Shown piece by piece: positions 34,962-43,817 of a DNA stretch of 64,000 bases. Where the stretch lies: contig DIBU01000003.1 of NCBI GenBank assembly GCA_002416125.1, positions 39,714-103,713 of the forward strand. The letters run 5' to 3'. A program made the position numbers and the translations under genes. The notes under the pieces are model-generated. The model was not told the origin of the DNA. It saw nothing but the letters and a program-made list of their open reading frames with translations, and did not search any database. The DNA comes from Halieaceae bacterium UBA5044 (GTDB taxonomy: Bacteria > Pseudomonadota > Gammaproteobacteria > Pseudomonadales > Halieaceae). Position 1 is the stretch's first letter, and every line of letters starts with the position of its first letter.

Positions 34962-36002
34962 TCACCGATCGGCCGAAGCATCATCAAGCCTCACACTCAG
35001 CGCCACGGACTCCGCCCCGCGCAGCAGGTCGAAAGACACCTCGCTCGCGGAGCGCATGGCCTGATAAAGCCGCATGGTGTTCGCCGGGTCTGACAGGGAC
35101 AAGCCGTTTACCGCAACAACCAGATCACCGGGGCGGAAGCCCAATTGTTCGAATTGCTCCCGGTGCTGCCCCGGGGTGACTCGGTAGCCGCGCAACACGC
35201 CCTCTTCACGCACTGCACTGATACGCACGAGGTCGGCGAGGGACTGCGGATCCTCATACAGCTGGTCGCGATACTCCGCCGCCAAGGCTGCGGACTCGGG
35301 GTCCGTACGACGATCCACCACCGTCGCAGCGGCTCCCGAGGGTTGGGCGATGCGGGGCAACCCGGTCTGCCCGCCCGTCAGTTGGGCGTCCAGCGTCGAG
35401 GGGGGATACAGGCGCAGCAGCTCGTAGGTACCGCCGTTGTCGAGCACAACCTGATCCGGCATGACCTTCGCCAGCATCACTTTGCCGGCCACCGGCAACT
35501 CGTCGTCCACGGAGTAAATGGCTTGGCGACCGCGGTGTTCGATCACGGCGCTGCCCTCCCCGGCAGCATTGAAAGCGATAATCCCGCGGAGCGTGAGCTC
35601 GAGGCGGCTCTCTCGCGCCCCTCGCTCGATGCCCTCCCGCGCGCTGCGTACCTCGCTGGCACTTTCCACAGCCGCCTCGATGTCCGTTGCGGCGCCAGGC
35701 TCACCAAACAGGGCCCAGCCACGCAGCGCCTCGATGTCCACCTGGGCCCGGTCACTTGTGGTCGCCAGGGCCTGCGCCGGAGGGTTGATCACCGCACCCT
35801 CCAGCCTGGCCGCCGGCGCCGCCGGGAACAGCGCCCAGAACAGCTGCACGGCAGCCGCCAACATCCAGATGCAGGCCAGCAACACCACCGCCCTGCGCAA
35901 CCAGAGCACGCTGCGCGGGCGGCTCAGGGCCGAGACCAGGCGCAGCAACGCATCGACCGCCTTGCCTGCAACGCTGCTGTGACTCAGTGAACCTGCGGCC
36001 AA
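34962..36002 (-). CDS. gspC: Type II secretion protein GspC
   Basis: Inner-membrane protein that connects the platform to the GspD secretin and helps choose substrates. One membrane helix (about 38-58 of 346), a homology region domain (about 120-200) and a C-terminal PDZ domain (FRPGDLVVAVNGLSLSDP) are present. The start is uncertain. TTG at 36002 is preferred: GGGAGAG precedes it, and a TATAAT at 36065-36060 implies the transcript starts near 36052. That rules out the longer frame reaching 36200. Confidence 0.85.
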   Translation of the reverse strand: MAAGSLSHSSVAGKAVDALLRLVSALSRPRSVLWLRRAVVLLACIWMLAAAVQLFWALFPAAPAARLEGAVINPPAQALATTSDRAQVDIEALRGWALFGEPGAATDIEAAVESASEVRSAREGIERGARESRLELTLRGIIAFNAAGEGSAVIEHRGRQAIYSVDDELPVAGKVMLAKVMPDQVVLDNGGTYELLRLYPPSTLDAQLTGGQTGLPRIAQPSGAAATVVDRRTDPESAALAAEYRDQLYEDPQSLADLVRISAVREEGVLRGYRVTPGQHREQFEQLGFRPGDLVVAVNGLSLSDPANTMRLYQAMRSASEVSFDLLRGAESVALSVRLDDASADR

Positions 36003-36059
36003 TGCTCTCTCCCGATATGCCCCGCCCGCCAGCGGCGGCCCGATGGGCGAAACGCCTCG

Positions 36060-36088
36060 ATTATAGGGTGCGCCATTAAAAGATAAAA
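36060..36088 (-). promoter_or_regulatory. Probable promoter of the gsp operon
   Basis: The minus strand holds a perfect -10 hexamer TATAAT (36065-36060). A weak -35 TTTTAT (36088-36083) lies 17 bases before it. This fits a leader of about 50 bases before the TTG of gspC. A poor -35 may mean that an activator is needed. Confidence 0.5.
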
Positions 36089-36202
36089 CCGTGACGGTTG
36101 CGTGACAGCGAGATGACCGCCCCGTGACACGAGGTCGATGGACAGGGAGAGGCCAGTTGACTAACCTTGCCCGCTGCCGACAACTTTTCAGGAGCATCAC
36201 CG

Positions 36203-37171
36203 ATGGGACGCATCTTCAACGACAATTCGGAGACCATTGGCGGCACACCGCTGGTTCGCATCAACCACATCAGCACGGGCAATGTGTACGCCAAGCTCGA
36301 GAACCGCAACCCGGCCATGTCGGTGAAATGCCGCATCGGCACCAGCATGGTGCTGGCAGCAGAGCGGGACGGCAGCCTGAAACCCGGCATGACCATTGTT
36401 GAACCCACCAGCGGCAACACCGGCATCGCGCTGGCCTTCGTCGCTGCGGCCCGCGGCTACGGCTGCACCCTTACCATGCCCAACACCATGAGCCTGGAGC
36501 GGCGGAAGTTGATGAAGGCGCTGGGCGCGGAAATCATTCTCACTGACGGCAGCAAGGGCATGCCCGCCGCCATCGCCCGGGCAGAGGAGATCATCGCCTC
36601 AGACCCGGGGCGCTACTGGGGCGCGCGCCAGTTTGAAAACCCGGCCAACCCGGCGATTCACGAGCGCACGACGGGGCCGGAGATCTGGCAGGACACCGAT
36701 GGGGGGATCGATATTCTGGTTGCAGGCGTTGGCACCGGCGGCACCCTGACCGGCACCTCGCGCTACATCAAGGGCACCGCGGGCAAGGCCATACAGACGA
36801 TAGCGGTCGAACCCGCGAGTACGACGATCATCACCGCAGCCAAGGCGGGTACGGAGCCGACCCACGCGCCGCACAAGATACAGGGCATCGGCGCCGGATT
36901 CCTGCCCGTCAACCTGGATCTGTCCATGGTCGACCGCGTGGAGCAGGTCAGCAACGAGGACGCGATATCCTGGGCGCACAAACTGATGCAGCAGGAGGGC
37001 ATCCTCGCCGGCGTATCCTGCGGCGCCGCAATGGCTGTTGCCGACCGCGTATCACGCGAGCCCGAGAATGCGGGCAAGATGGTTGTAGTGATTCTCCCGG
37101 ATTCCGGCGAGCGCTACCTCAGCGCCGCACTGTTCGAAGGCCGCTTCAGCGAAAACGAAATGGTGCAGTAG
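36203..37171 (+). CDS. cysK: Cysteine synthase A (O-acetylserine sulfhydrylase)
   Basis: PLP enzyme making cysteine from O-acetylserine and sulfide. The 322-residue product has the PLP lysine K42 in NPAMSVKCRIG, the PTSGNTGIAL substrate loop and the GTGGTLTGTSRYIKG phosphate-binding loop. ATG at 36203 follows AGGAGCATCACCG at ideal spacing, and the family starts here. It is divergent from the gsp operon across 200 bases. Confidence 0.97.
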   Translation: MGRIFNDNSETIGGTPLVRINHISTGNVYAKLENRNPAMSVKCRIGTSMVLAAERDGSLKPGMTIVEPTSGNTGIALAFVAAARGYGCTLTMPNTMSLERRKLMKALGAEIILTDGSKGMPAAIARAEEIIASDPGRYWGARQFENPANPAIHERTTGPEIWQDTDGGIDILVAGVGTGGTLTGTSRYIKGTAGKAIQTIAVEPASTTIITAAKAGTEPTHAPHKIQGIGAGFLPVNLDLSMVDRVEQVSNEDAISWAHKLMQQEGILAGVSCGAAMAVADRVSREPENAGKMVVVILPDSGERYLSAALFEGRFSENEMVQ

Positions 37172-37183
37172 ACGCAAGGCCTC

Positions 37184-37783
37184 TCAGCGTCCCTCACGCA
37201 GCTGTGCCAGGCGTCGCTTGACCGCGGGCCACTCGGTATCCAGGACGCTGAAGTAGACGGAGTCCCTCGAGAAGTCGTTCTGCACAATGCGGTGTTTGCG
37301 CAGCACGCCCTCCCGGATCGCGCCGATCCGCTCCAGCGCGCGCTGGGAGCGTAAATTGCGCGCGTCGGCCTTGAACTCCACGCGCAGGCAGCGCAAGCGC
37401 TCGAAGGCGTGGGTGAGCAACAACAGCTTGGTTTCCGTGTTGATACCCGTGCGCTGCCACTCCTGGCCCAGCCAGGTCCAGCCGATCTCCAGGCTGCGAT
37501 GTTCGGGCAGCATATTCAGGTAGCGCGTACTGCCCACAATCTTGCCCTTGGCGTTCTCGACGATCGCCCACGCCTGTTCACCGGGCGCGGCAATGGCCTC
37601 ATCGATCCACTGCCGCGTGTCTGCCAGGTCGATGAAGCAGCTGCGCGGCATATAGGCCCAGTCAGGGGCATGGCAACCGCGCAAAAACAGGCCCTGGGCG
37701 TGCGCCTGCGAAAGTGGCTCCAGTCGCACCTGCTCGCCCTGCAGCACGCGCGTATGCCCCTCGGCACCCGGGGGAGCGTTCAC
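37184..37783 (-). CDS. GNAT-family N-acetyltransferase (RimJ/RimL-like)
   Basis: Acetyl-CoA-dependent acetyltransferase of 199 residues. RimJ/L-type features are VRLEPLSQAHAQGLF near the N terminus, IVGSTRYLN, LEIGWTWLGQEWQRTGINTE and the acetyl-CoA region with NLRSQRALERIGAIREG. The acceptor could be a protein N terminus, an amino acid or an antibiotic. GTG at 37783 is chosen because it overlaps the stop of the upstream quinone oxidoreductase gene as GTGA. Confidence 0.88.
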   Translation of the reverse strand: MNAPPGAEGHTRVLQGEQVRLEPLSQAHAQGLFLRGCHAPDWAYMPRSCFIDLADTRQWIDEAIAAPGEQAWAIVENAKGKIVGSTRYLNMLPEHRSLEIGWTWLGQEWQRTGINTETKLLLLTHAFERLRCLRVEFKADARNLRSQRALERIGAIREGVLRKHRIVQNDFSRDSVYFSVLDTEWPAVKRRLAQLREGR

Positions 37784-38763
37784 GGTAGCAGGAGTGTGGA
37801 GCCGGTGGTCAGGCGGCACTCCAGGTCGGTATGGGCTCGCGCAACCTCCGCCAGCGGGTAACGCTGGCCGATGCTGACCTGTACCTCACCCGCGAGCAGA
37901 CGATCAAATACCGCCGCAGAGGACATGCGCAGGTCTTCGGTCGATGCGGTATAGGTGAGCAGCGTGGGGCGGGTCACGTAGAGCGAACCCATATTGGCCA
38001 GAGTTTGCAGGTCCAGTGGCTCAGGCTTGCCGGACGCATTGCCGAAACTGACCAGCATGCCGCGCGGCTGCAGGCTGGCGAGTGAGGCATCGAAGGTGTC
38101 GCGGCCTACGCCATCATAGACCACGGGCACACCCTGTCCCCCTGTCAGCTCACGCACTCGTTCTGCAACATTCTCCTCGGCGTAATTCACCACCTGCGCA
38201 TAACCGTGCGCCAGCGCCAGCTCCGCCTTTGCCGCCGAGCTGACCGTGCCAATGGCCGTAACACCCATGGCACGCGCCCACTGGCCAAACAGCAGCCCCA
38301 CGCCGCCGGCCGCCGCGTGGAACAGGCAGGTCTGACCGGCCTTCATCGGGAACACCCGCTGCAGCAGAAACTCGGTGGTCTGGCCCTTCAACAGGGCCGC
38401 GGCCGCTGTTTCGAAGTCGATGCCATCCGGGATCCTGACCAGCCGTGAGGCCGGCAGGTTCACCGCCTGGGCGTAGGCACCGAACAGGGCCGAGCAGTAG
38501 GCAACACGGTCTCCGACGGCGAATTCGGCGCCCTCCCCGACGGCGGTTACGACGCCGGCGCCCTCCATGCCCAACCCACTGGGTAGCGGGATCGGATACA
38601 GGCCGCTGCGGTGGTAGGTGTCGATAAAGTTCAGGCCGATGGCCTGTTGCGTCACCGTCACCATGCCGGGCCCCGGCTGCGGCAGTTCAACATCCACCAG
38701 CTGCATGACCTCGGGCCCGCCCGTTTCCTCGATACGAACCGCTTTTACCGTTCCTGTGTGCAT
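37780..38763 (-). CDS. NADPH:quinone oxidoreductase (zeta-crystallin type)
   Basis: Zinc-free medium-chain dehydrogenase/reductase of 327 residues. Typical motifs are GLNFIDTYHRSGLYP, GMEGAGVVTAVGEG, and the NADPH loop HAAAGGVGLLFGQWAR. The VVYDGVGRDTFDASL stretch also fits. It matches E. coli QorA in length and layout and probably performs one-electron quinone reduction or alkenal reduction. Its stop overlaps the start of the acetyltransferase gene. Confidence 0.93.
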   Translation of the reverse strand: MHTGTVKAVRIEETGGPEVMQLVDVELPQPGPGMVTVTQQAIGLNFIDTYHRSGLYPIPLPSGLGMEGAGVVTAVGEGAEFAVGDRVAYCSALFGAYAQAVNLPASRLVRIPDGIDFETAAAALLKGQTTEFLLQRVFPMKAGQTCLFHAAAGGVGLLFGQWARAMGVTAIGTVSSAAKAELALAHGYAQVVNYAEENVAERVRELTGGQGVPVVYDGVGRDTFDASLASLQPRGMLVSFGNASGKPEPLDLQTLANMGSLYVTRPTLLTYTASTEDLRMSSAAVFDRLLAGEVQVSIGQRYPLAEVARAHTDLECRLTTGSTLLLP

Positions 38764-38925
38764 GCGACTGTCTGATCCCCGTGTCGATGCGGCTTAGTGT
38801 GCCAAACAAGCGAAGCAGAGGGAACGACTAGTTACGGTTAACCATGCGTGTCGGGGATACATCGTCGGCGTGATACACTTTACTCCCTGACAGGCGCAGG
38901 GAAAGCACCCGCGCCGCGGCACGAG

Positions 38926-40260
38926 ATGACCCATGTGTTAGAGAACCTCGACCTTGACCGTAGCCTGCAACTTGCGCTGGAGGAGCTGGCTTTCGGGCAG
39001 CCCACGGCGGTACAGCAGGACGTTATTCCCCTGGCGCTGGCGGGTGCCGACCTGCGTGTGAGCGCCCCCACCGGCAGTGGCAAGACGCTGGCCTACCTGC
39101 TGCCGGGCCTGCAGGCCCTGCTGGGGGACACTCTGCCCACCGGCGGCGGAACCCTCATGCTGGTGCTGGTACCCACGCGGGAACTGGCCCGGCAGGTGCT
39201 GAAAAGCTGTCGCCAGTTGCTGGCCAAGAGCTCACTGCGCGCGGATGCCCTGACCGGGGGTGCCGACTTCAAGTACCAGAAATCCCTGCTGCGGAAAAAT
39301 CCCGAGGTCGTCATAGCGACACCGGGGCGCCTGCTGGAACACTGCGAACATCGCAGCGCCGACCTCAGCGGCCTTCGCGTACTGGTCATTGACGAGGCGG
39401 ACCGCATGCTGGACATGGGTTTCAGGGACGATGTTCTCAAAATCGCGGCGTTCTGCCCCCCGCAGCGGCAAACCCTGCTGCTTTCGGCCACGCTGCATGC
39501 GCGCGGGCTCGGCGACATGAGTGCAGCGCTGCAGAAGGACCCTGTCGCGGTAAGCTGCGGCGACATTCGCGCCGCCCATGAAAGCATTCATCACCAGCGG
39601 ATCCTCGCCGACAGCCAGGAGCACAAGGACAAACTCCTGCTCGCGCTGCTGCAGGACAGTGGGCGCAAACAGCTGGTCTTTGCCAACAAGCGCAGCACGG
39701 CGTCTCGGCTGGCTGATTATCTGCGCCACCACGGCCTGCGCGCAGGCTGCCTGCACGGCGAGATGAGCACCGAGGAGCGCAAGGCCATTGTCACGCGTTT
39801 CGAACAGGGCGGGGTGACGACGGTGACCGCCAGCGATGTGGCTGCACGGGGGCTGGACATACAGGGCATCGACACGGTCATCAACTACGATCTGCCACGC
39901 AGCGGCGACGATTACCTGCACCGCACCGGTCGCACTGGCAGAGCGGATCACAAGGGCGTTGCCATCTCCCTGGTCAGCGCTGCCGACTGGAACCTGATGA
40001 TCAGCATCCAGCGCTACCTGAAGATCGAGATGGAGCCGCGCTCGCTCCCGGGCCTGAAAGCGCGCTATGCGGGCCCAAAAAAGATGAAGTCGTCAGGCAA
40101 GGCCAGCGGCACCAAGAAGAAGACGCCCGCCGCCAGGAAAAAAGTGCGCGCGCGGGACAGCAAAGCAAAGGGCAGGCCACGCAAATCCGCAGTCACGCGC
40201 CCGGCAAACGACGGCTTCGCACCACTGATGAAAAAACGGCGCGAGCCCGACAAGGACTAG
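38926..40260 (+). CDS. DEAD-box RNA helicase, SrmB-like
   Basis: ATP-dependent RNA helicase, 444 residues, equal in length to E. coli SrmB, which acts in large ribosomal subunit assembly. The Q motif, Walker A SAPTGSGKT, PTRELA, TPGRL, DEAD box VIDEADRMLDMGF, SAT, and the C-terminal domain with HRTGRTGR are all present. A basic Lys/Arg-rich tail of about 70 residues fits RNA binding. ATG at 38926 starts at the family N terminus; longer in-frame starts are less likely. A hairpin lies shortly after the stop. Confidence 0.94.
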   Translation: MTHVLENLDLDRSLQLALEELAFGQPTAVQQDVIPLALAGADLRVSAPTGSGKTLAYLLPGLQALLGDTLPTGGGTLMLVLVPTRELARQVLKSCRQLLAKSSLRADALTGGADFKYQKSLLRKNPEVVIATPGRLLEHCEHRSADLSGLRVLVIDEADRMLDMGFRDDVLKIAAFCPPQRQTLLLSATLHARGLGDMSAALQKDPVAVSCGDIRAAHESIHHQRILADSQEHKDKLLLALLQDSGRKQLVFANKRSTASRLADYLRHHGLRAGCLHGEMSTEERKAIVTRFEQGGVTTVTASDVAARGLDIQGIDTVINYDLPRSGDDYLHRTGRTGRADHKGVAISLVSAADWNLMISIQRYLKIEMEPRSLPGLKARYAGPKKMKSSGKASGTKKKTPAARKKVRARDSKAKGRPRKSAVTRPANDGFAPLMKKRREPDKD

Positions 40261-40271
40261 TACCGGTCATG

Positions 40272-40295
40272 CCACCGGCGCGGACAAACCGGTGG
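40272..40295 (+). terminator. Possible hairpin after the helicase gene
   Basis: CCACCGG and CCGGTGG form a perfect 7-base stem with a 10-base loop, 11 bases after the helicase stop. No run of T follows, so a standard rho-independent terminator is not supported. It may still halt or stabilise the transcript end. Confidence 0.3.
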
Positions 40296-40396
40296 AGGGT
40301 TGCTACGACGGTAGTGACCGGCAGCCCGCCGCATTCATTCCGCAACGGTGCCACTATCCGTTAAACTGTGGCCGAACTTTCAGGAAATTTCGGAAT

Positions 40397-42427
40397 ATGA
40401 CGAACCCCCTGCTGGAAAAGAACCTTCTGCCGCCATTCTCTGCCATCCGCGCAGAGCATGTTGAGCCGGCAATACGCACACTCATTGAGCGCCACAAGGC
40501 TGCACTTGACGGGCTGCTTGCCCAACCCGGTCCCCGCCGCTGGGACTCGCTGGTTGCACCTATCGAGGCCATGGACGACGAGCTGGCGCAGGCCTGGTCA
40601 CCCGTCGGGCATTTGAACGGAGTCCTGAACAGCGAGGCGCTGCGATCCGCCTACAACGCCTGCCTTCCGCTGCTGTCCGAATACCGTACCTGGGTGGGCC
40701 AGAATGCCGCGCTGTATGCCGCCTACCGCGAGCTTGCGGAGAGCCCCGGGTTTGCCGATCTCAGCCAGCCGCAGCAACAGTCTGTGCGCTATGCCCTGCG
40801 CGATTTCGAACTGGCCGGTGTCGCACTCCCTGAGGCTGGTAAAAAACGCTTCGGGGAAATACAGCAGCGCCTGTCCGAGCTCAGCAGCCGTTTCAGCGAT
40901 AACGTGCTGGACGCCACCAATGCCTGGAGCAAGCACGTTACGGCGGAGCAACTACAGGGCCTGCCGGCTTCGGCGCTTGACAGTGCGGCCCAGGCCGCAC
41001 GACAGCGCGACCTCGACGGCTGCCTGCTGACACTGGACTTCCCTTCGGTATACCCGGTGTTGACCTACTGTGATGACCGCGAGCTGCGCCGCGAGGTCTA
41101 CCTCGCCAATGTAACGCGCGCCTCCGAGATCGGTCCCCATGGTGGCCAGTTTGACAACAGCACCCTGATGGCGGAGATACTCGACCTGCGCCAGGAACTC
41201 GCTCGCCTGCTGGGTTTCGCCCACTACGCGGAATGCTCGCTGGCGACGAAGATGGCCGATAGCCCTGAGCGCGTCATAGAGTTCCTCACCGAACTGGCGG
41301 AGCGCTCCAGGCCGCAAGCGCAGGCTGAATGGCGGGATCTGTGTGCCTTCGCGGAGAGCGAGCACCGCCTTGCGCAACTTGAACCCTGGGACGTGGCCTA
41401 CTACAGCGAAAAACTGCGCCAGCGAACCTTCAGTATTGCGCAGGAAGAGCTGCGCCCGTATCTGCCGGTCGACCGCGTACTGGGCGGCCTGTTTGAGGTC
41501 GTTCAACGTCTCTACGGCGTGACGGTCAGCGAAGTGAGCGAGTTCGACAGCTACCACCCGGACGTGCGCCTGTTCGAAATCAGCCAGGCGGGGAAAACGC
41601 TGGCGCGCTTCTATCTCGACCTGTACGCCCGCAGCCACAAGCGCGGTGGCGCGTGGATGGACGATTGCCGGGTGCGACGCCTGACGCCGGAGGGCCTGCA
41701 ACTGCCGGCGGCCTATCTGGTCTGCAACTTTACCGCCCCGGTGGGCGACCAGCCCTCGCTGCTCACTGAAAACGAACTGGTGACACTGTTCCACGAATTT
41801 GGACACGGATTGCATCACATGCTCACGGCACAGCATGTGGCGGCAGTATCAGGCATCAACGGCGTGGCGTGGGATGCCGTGGAACTGCCCAGCCAATTCC
41901 TGGAAAACTGGTGCTACCAGCCCGAGGCACTGGCGTTCATCTCGGGGCACGTGGACACTGGAGAGCCCCTGCCCCAGGCCCTGCTGGACAAGATGCTGGC
42001 GGCGCGCAATTTCCAATCCGGAATGCAGATGATGCGTCAGCTGGAGTTTGCCCTTTTCGACTTTCAGCTGCACCAGCAGTGGGGAGAGCCGGGGGTCACG
42101 GTGCAGGGCTTGCTGGACGATGTGCGCGCACGCGTCGCGGTCGTGCCAGCGGTACCCGAAAACCGCTTCCAGCACGCCTTCAGCCACATCTTTGCCGGGG
42201 GCTATGCGGCAGGCTACTACAGCTACAAATGGGCCGAGGTGCTGTCCGCTGATGCCTTTGCCCGGTTTGAGGAAGAAGGCATCTTCAACCCGCATACCGG
42301 CAGCGATTTCCGGCGTCACATCCTCGAGGCTGGCGGGTCACAGGACGCTATGGCGCTGTTTGTGGCCTTCCGCGGCCGGGAGCCGGACGTCGAACCGCTG
42401 CTGCGGCACAGCGGTATCGCGGCGTAG
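40397..42427 (+). CDS. prlC: Oligopeptidase A (M3 metallopeptidase)
   Basis: Cytoplasmic zinc endopeptidase degrading short peptides, including cleaved signal peptides. The product has 676 residues, close to E. coli PrlC (680). The zinc site HEFGH lies at about 466-470, with a Glu ligand downstream in AVELPSQFLENWCY. The C-terminal AGYYSYKWAEVLSADAF motif is diagnostic. ATG at 40397 begins at the conserved NPLLE start. It ends nine bases from the convergent PTPS-like gene. Confidence 0.96.
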   Translation: MTNPLLEKNLLPPFSAIRAEHVEPAIRTLIERHKAALDGLLAQPGPRRWDSLVAPIEAMDDELAQAWSPVGHLNGVLNSEALRSAYNACLPLLSEYRTWVGQNAALYAAYRELAESPGFADLSQPQQQSVRYALRDFELAGVALPEAGKKRFGEIQQRLSELSSRFSDNVLDATNAWSKHVTAEQLQGLPASALDSAAQAARQRDLDGCLLTLDFPSVYPVLTYCDDRELRREVYLANVTRASEIGPHGGQFDNSTLMAEILDLRQELARLLGFAHYAECSLATKMADSPERVIEFLTELAERSRPQAQAEWRDLCAFAESEHRLAQLEPWDVAYYSEKLRQRTFSIAQEELRPYLPVDRVLGGLFEVVQRLYGVTVSEVSEFDSYHPDVRLFEISQAGKTLARFYLDLYARSHKRGGAWMDDCRVRRLTPEGLQLPAAYLVCNFTAPVGDQPSLLTENELVTLFHEFGHGLHHMLTAQHVAAVSGINGVAWDAVELPSQFLENWCYQPEALAFISGHVDTGEPLPQALLDKMLAARNFQSGMQMMRQLEFALFDFQLHQQWGEPGVTVQGLLDDVRARVAVVPAVPENRFQHAFSHIFAGGYAAGYYSYKWAEVLSADAFARFEEEGIFNPHTGSDFRRHILEAGGSQDAMALFVAFRGREPDVEPLLRHSGIAA

Positions 42428-42436
42428 GGCACTGAC

Positions 42437-42919
42437 TCAGGGCTTGTGCCAGCTGGCGCAGCCCTTTTGTCCGGGCCCCGAGGCAACACACAGCTCCACT
42501 TCGCGCAGGTCGTCTCCCTCCGAGGCCAGCAGCAGCTGCTGTAGCAGGTAACGGGAGAACTCCTCCACAGTGGCATTGCGCAGTGGCAGGACTCGGGTGT
42601 CCGTCTTGAGAAAAAGCATCTCCTCACTGGCGAAGTGCACCCGGTAATAGGCATCGGCATCTTCAATGCGCTGGTGTGGTGAGTCTCCAGCCAGCACAAG
42701 ATACTCGTCAAGCGCATCGCACAGCGATTTCAGGCGTCGCTTGTACACGTTGTAGTCGGCGGCAAAGCCGTTGTCGCCCATAGGCGCCACGATCTTTGCC
42801 GACACGGAATAATTGTGCCCGTGCAGACGCTCGCGTTCAGTCGCGGAAAATATCGTGAAATGCGCCGCAGAAAACTTGTGACTCTCCTTGTCAATGTACA
42901 GCGTGGTCAAGCGCTCCAT
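42437..42919 (-). CDS. PTPS/QueD-fold protein with non-standard active site
   Basis: Member of the 6-pyruvoyltetrahydropterin synthase / 6-carboxytetrahydropterin synthase superfamily, 160 residues. The zinc ligands are intact: H20 (FSAAH), H33 and H35 (LHGHNY). The catalytic residues of QueD are not. The Cys position holds R29, the Asp-His pair reads D71-E72, and the C-terminal Glu is replaced by S147 (VASGPGQ). So normal QueD or PTPS chemistry is doubtful. It is divergent from an SDR and a YhhQ-type transporter. A different pterin activity is possible, as some family members with an altered Cys act on dihydroneopterin. Confidence 0.85.
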   Translation of the reverse strand: MERLTTLYIDKESHKFSAAHFTIFSATERERLHGHNYSVSAKIVAPMGDNGFAADYNVYKRRLKSLCDALDEYLVLAGDSPHQRIEDADAYYRVHFASEEMLFLKTDTRVLPLRNATVEEFSRYLLQQLLLASEGDDLREVELCVASGPGQKGCASWHKP

Positions 42920-43111
42920 GAGATACTTCCAACCCGGTTATGTTGATTCATTGTTACGAGTCTACGCAGAATAGGCAAGGCTGGACCGCTGGGGCACAAT
43001 ACCGCTGCCGCGGTGCGCGCAAACTGAATCCGGCAGACCTGCGTATTACCAGACAGCAACGCCCGCCGCAGTACCACCCAGCCGGGCGCACCGCACCATC
43101 AGGGGGACTCT

Positions 43112-43816
43112 ATGCAGCACACTGCAATCATCACCGGCGCCAGCGTCGGTATCGGTCGCGCCACGGCACAGCGCTTTGTGGCGCTCGGCTACCGCGTCTA
43201 TAACCTGTCACGACGCGCCTGCCCGGAGCCCGGCGTGGAGAACATCGCCTGTGACCTCGCTTCCGACACCTCCATCGCCAGCGCCTGCGCAACGCTGCTG
43301 CCCGTCGTGCGCGAAAGTGCCTCGGTCTGCCTGTTGCACAACGCCAGCCAGATGCGCAAGGATGCGGCTGGAAGCTGCAGCAGTGACAGCCTGCGCGAGG
43401 TTCTGGAAACCAACGTGGTCGCGGTCAACACCATCAATCAGCAACTGCTGCCGGTACTGCCGCGAGGTTCCAGCCTGTTGTACATCGGCTCCACACTGTC
43501 CGAAAAGGCGGTGGCCGGCTCCTTCAGCTATGTTCTGAGCAAACATGCCCAGCTGGGCATGATGCGGGCCAGCTGCCAGGATCTTATGGGTACGGGCATC
43601 CACACAGCGTTGATCTGCCCCGGCTTCACCGACACCGAGATGCTGCGCACGCACATCGGCAATGACCCGCAGGTTGTTGCCGCCATCGGCGGAATGAATG
43701 CCTACGGACGACTCATCGATCCGGGTGAAATTGCGGAGCTGGTGGTCTGGTCACACAGCAACCCGGTCATCAACGGCGCGGTACTGCACGCCAATCTGGG
43801 ACAAAAGGAAGCCTGA
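43112..43816 (+). CDS. SDR family oxidoreductase (possible pterin reductase)
   Basis: A 234-residue short-chain dehydrogenase. TGASVGIG (9-16) and Arg after beta-2 (NLSRR) suggest NADPH use. The usual NNAG reads HNAS (76-79), and the active residues are S127, Y140 and K144 (YVLSK). The ATG follows AGGGGGACTC. The stop is one base before the start of the YhhQ-type gene, so they form an operon. Sepiapterin and dihydropteridine reductases belong to this family. With a PTPS-fold gene next door, a pterin substrate is a reasonable guess but not shown. Confidence 0.88.
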   Translation: MQHTAIITGASVGIGRATAQRFVALGYRVYNLSRRACPEPGVENIACDLASDTSIASACATLLPVVRESASVCLLHNASQMRKDAAGSCSSDSLREVLETNVVAVNTINQQLLPVLPRGSSLLYIGSTLSEKAVAGSFSYVLSKHAQLGMMRASCQDLMGTGIHTALICPGFTDTEMLRTHIGNDPQVVAAIGGMNAYGRLIDPGEIAELVVWSHSNPVINGAVLHANLGQKEA

Positions 43817-43817
43817 C

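Noticed and set aside
42940..43203. Plus-strand 87-codon frame before the SDR
   Set aside because: Arg/His-rich composition, no ribosome site, and overlap with the SDR start in another frame.
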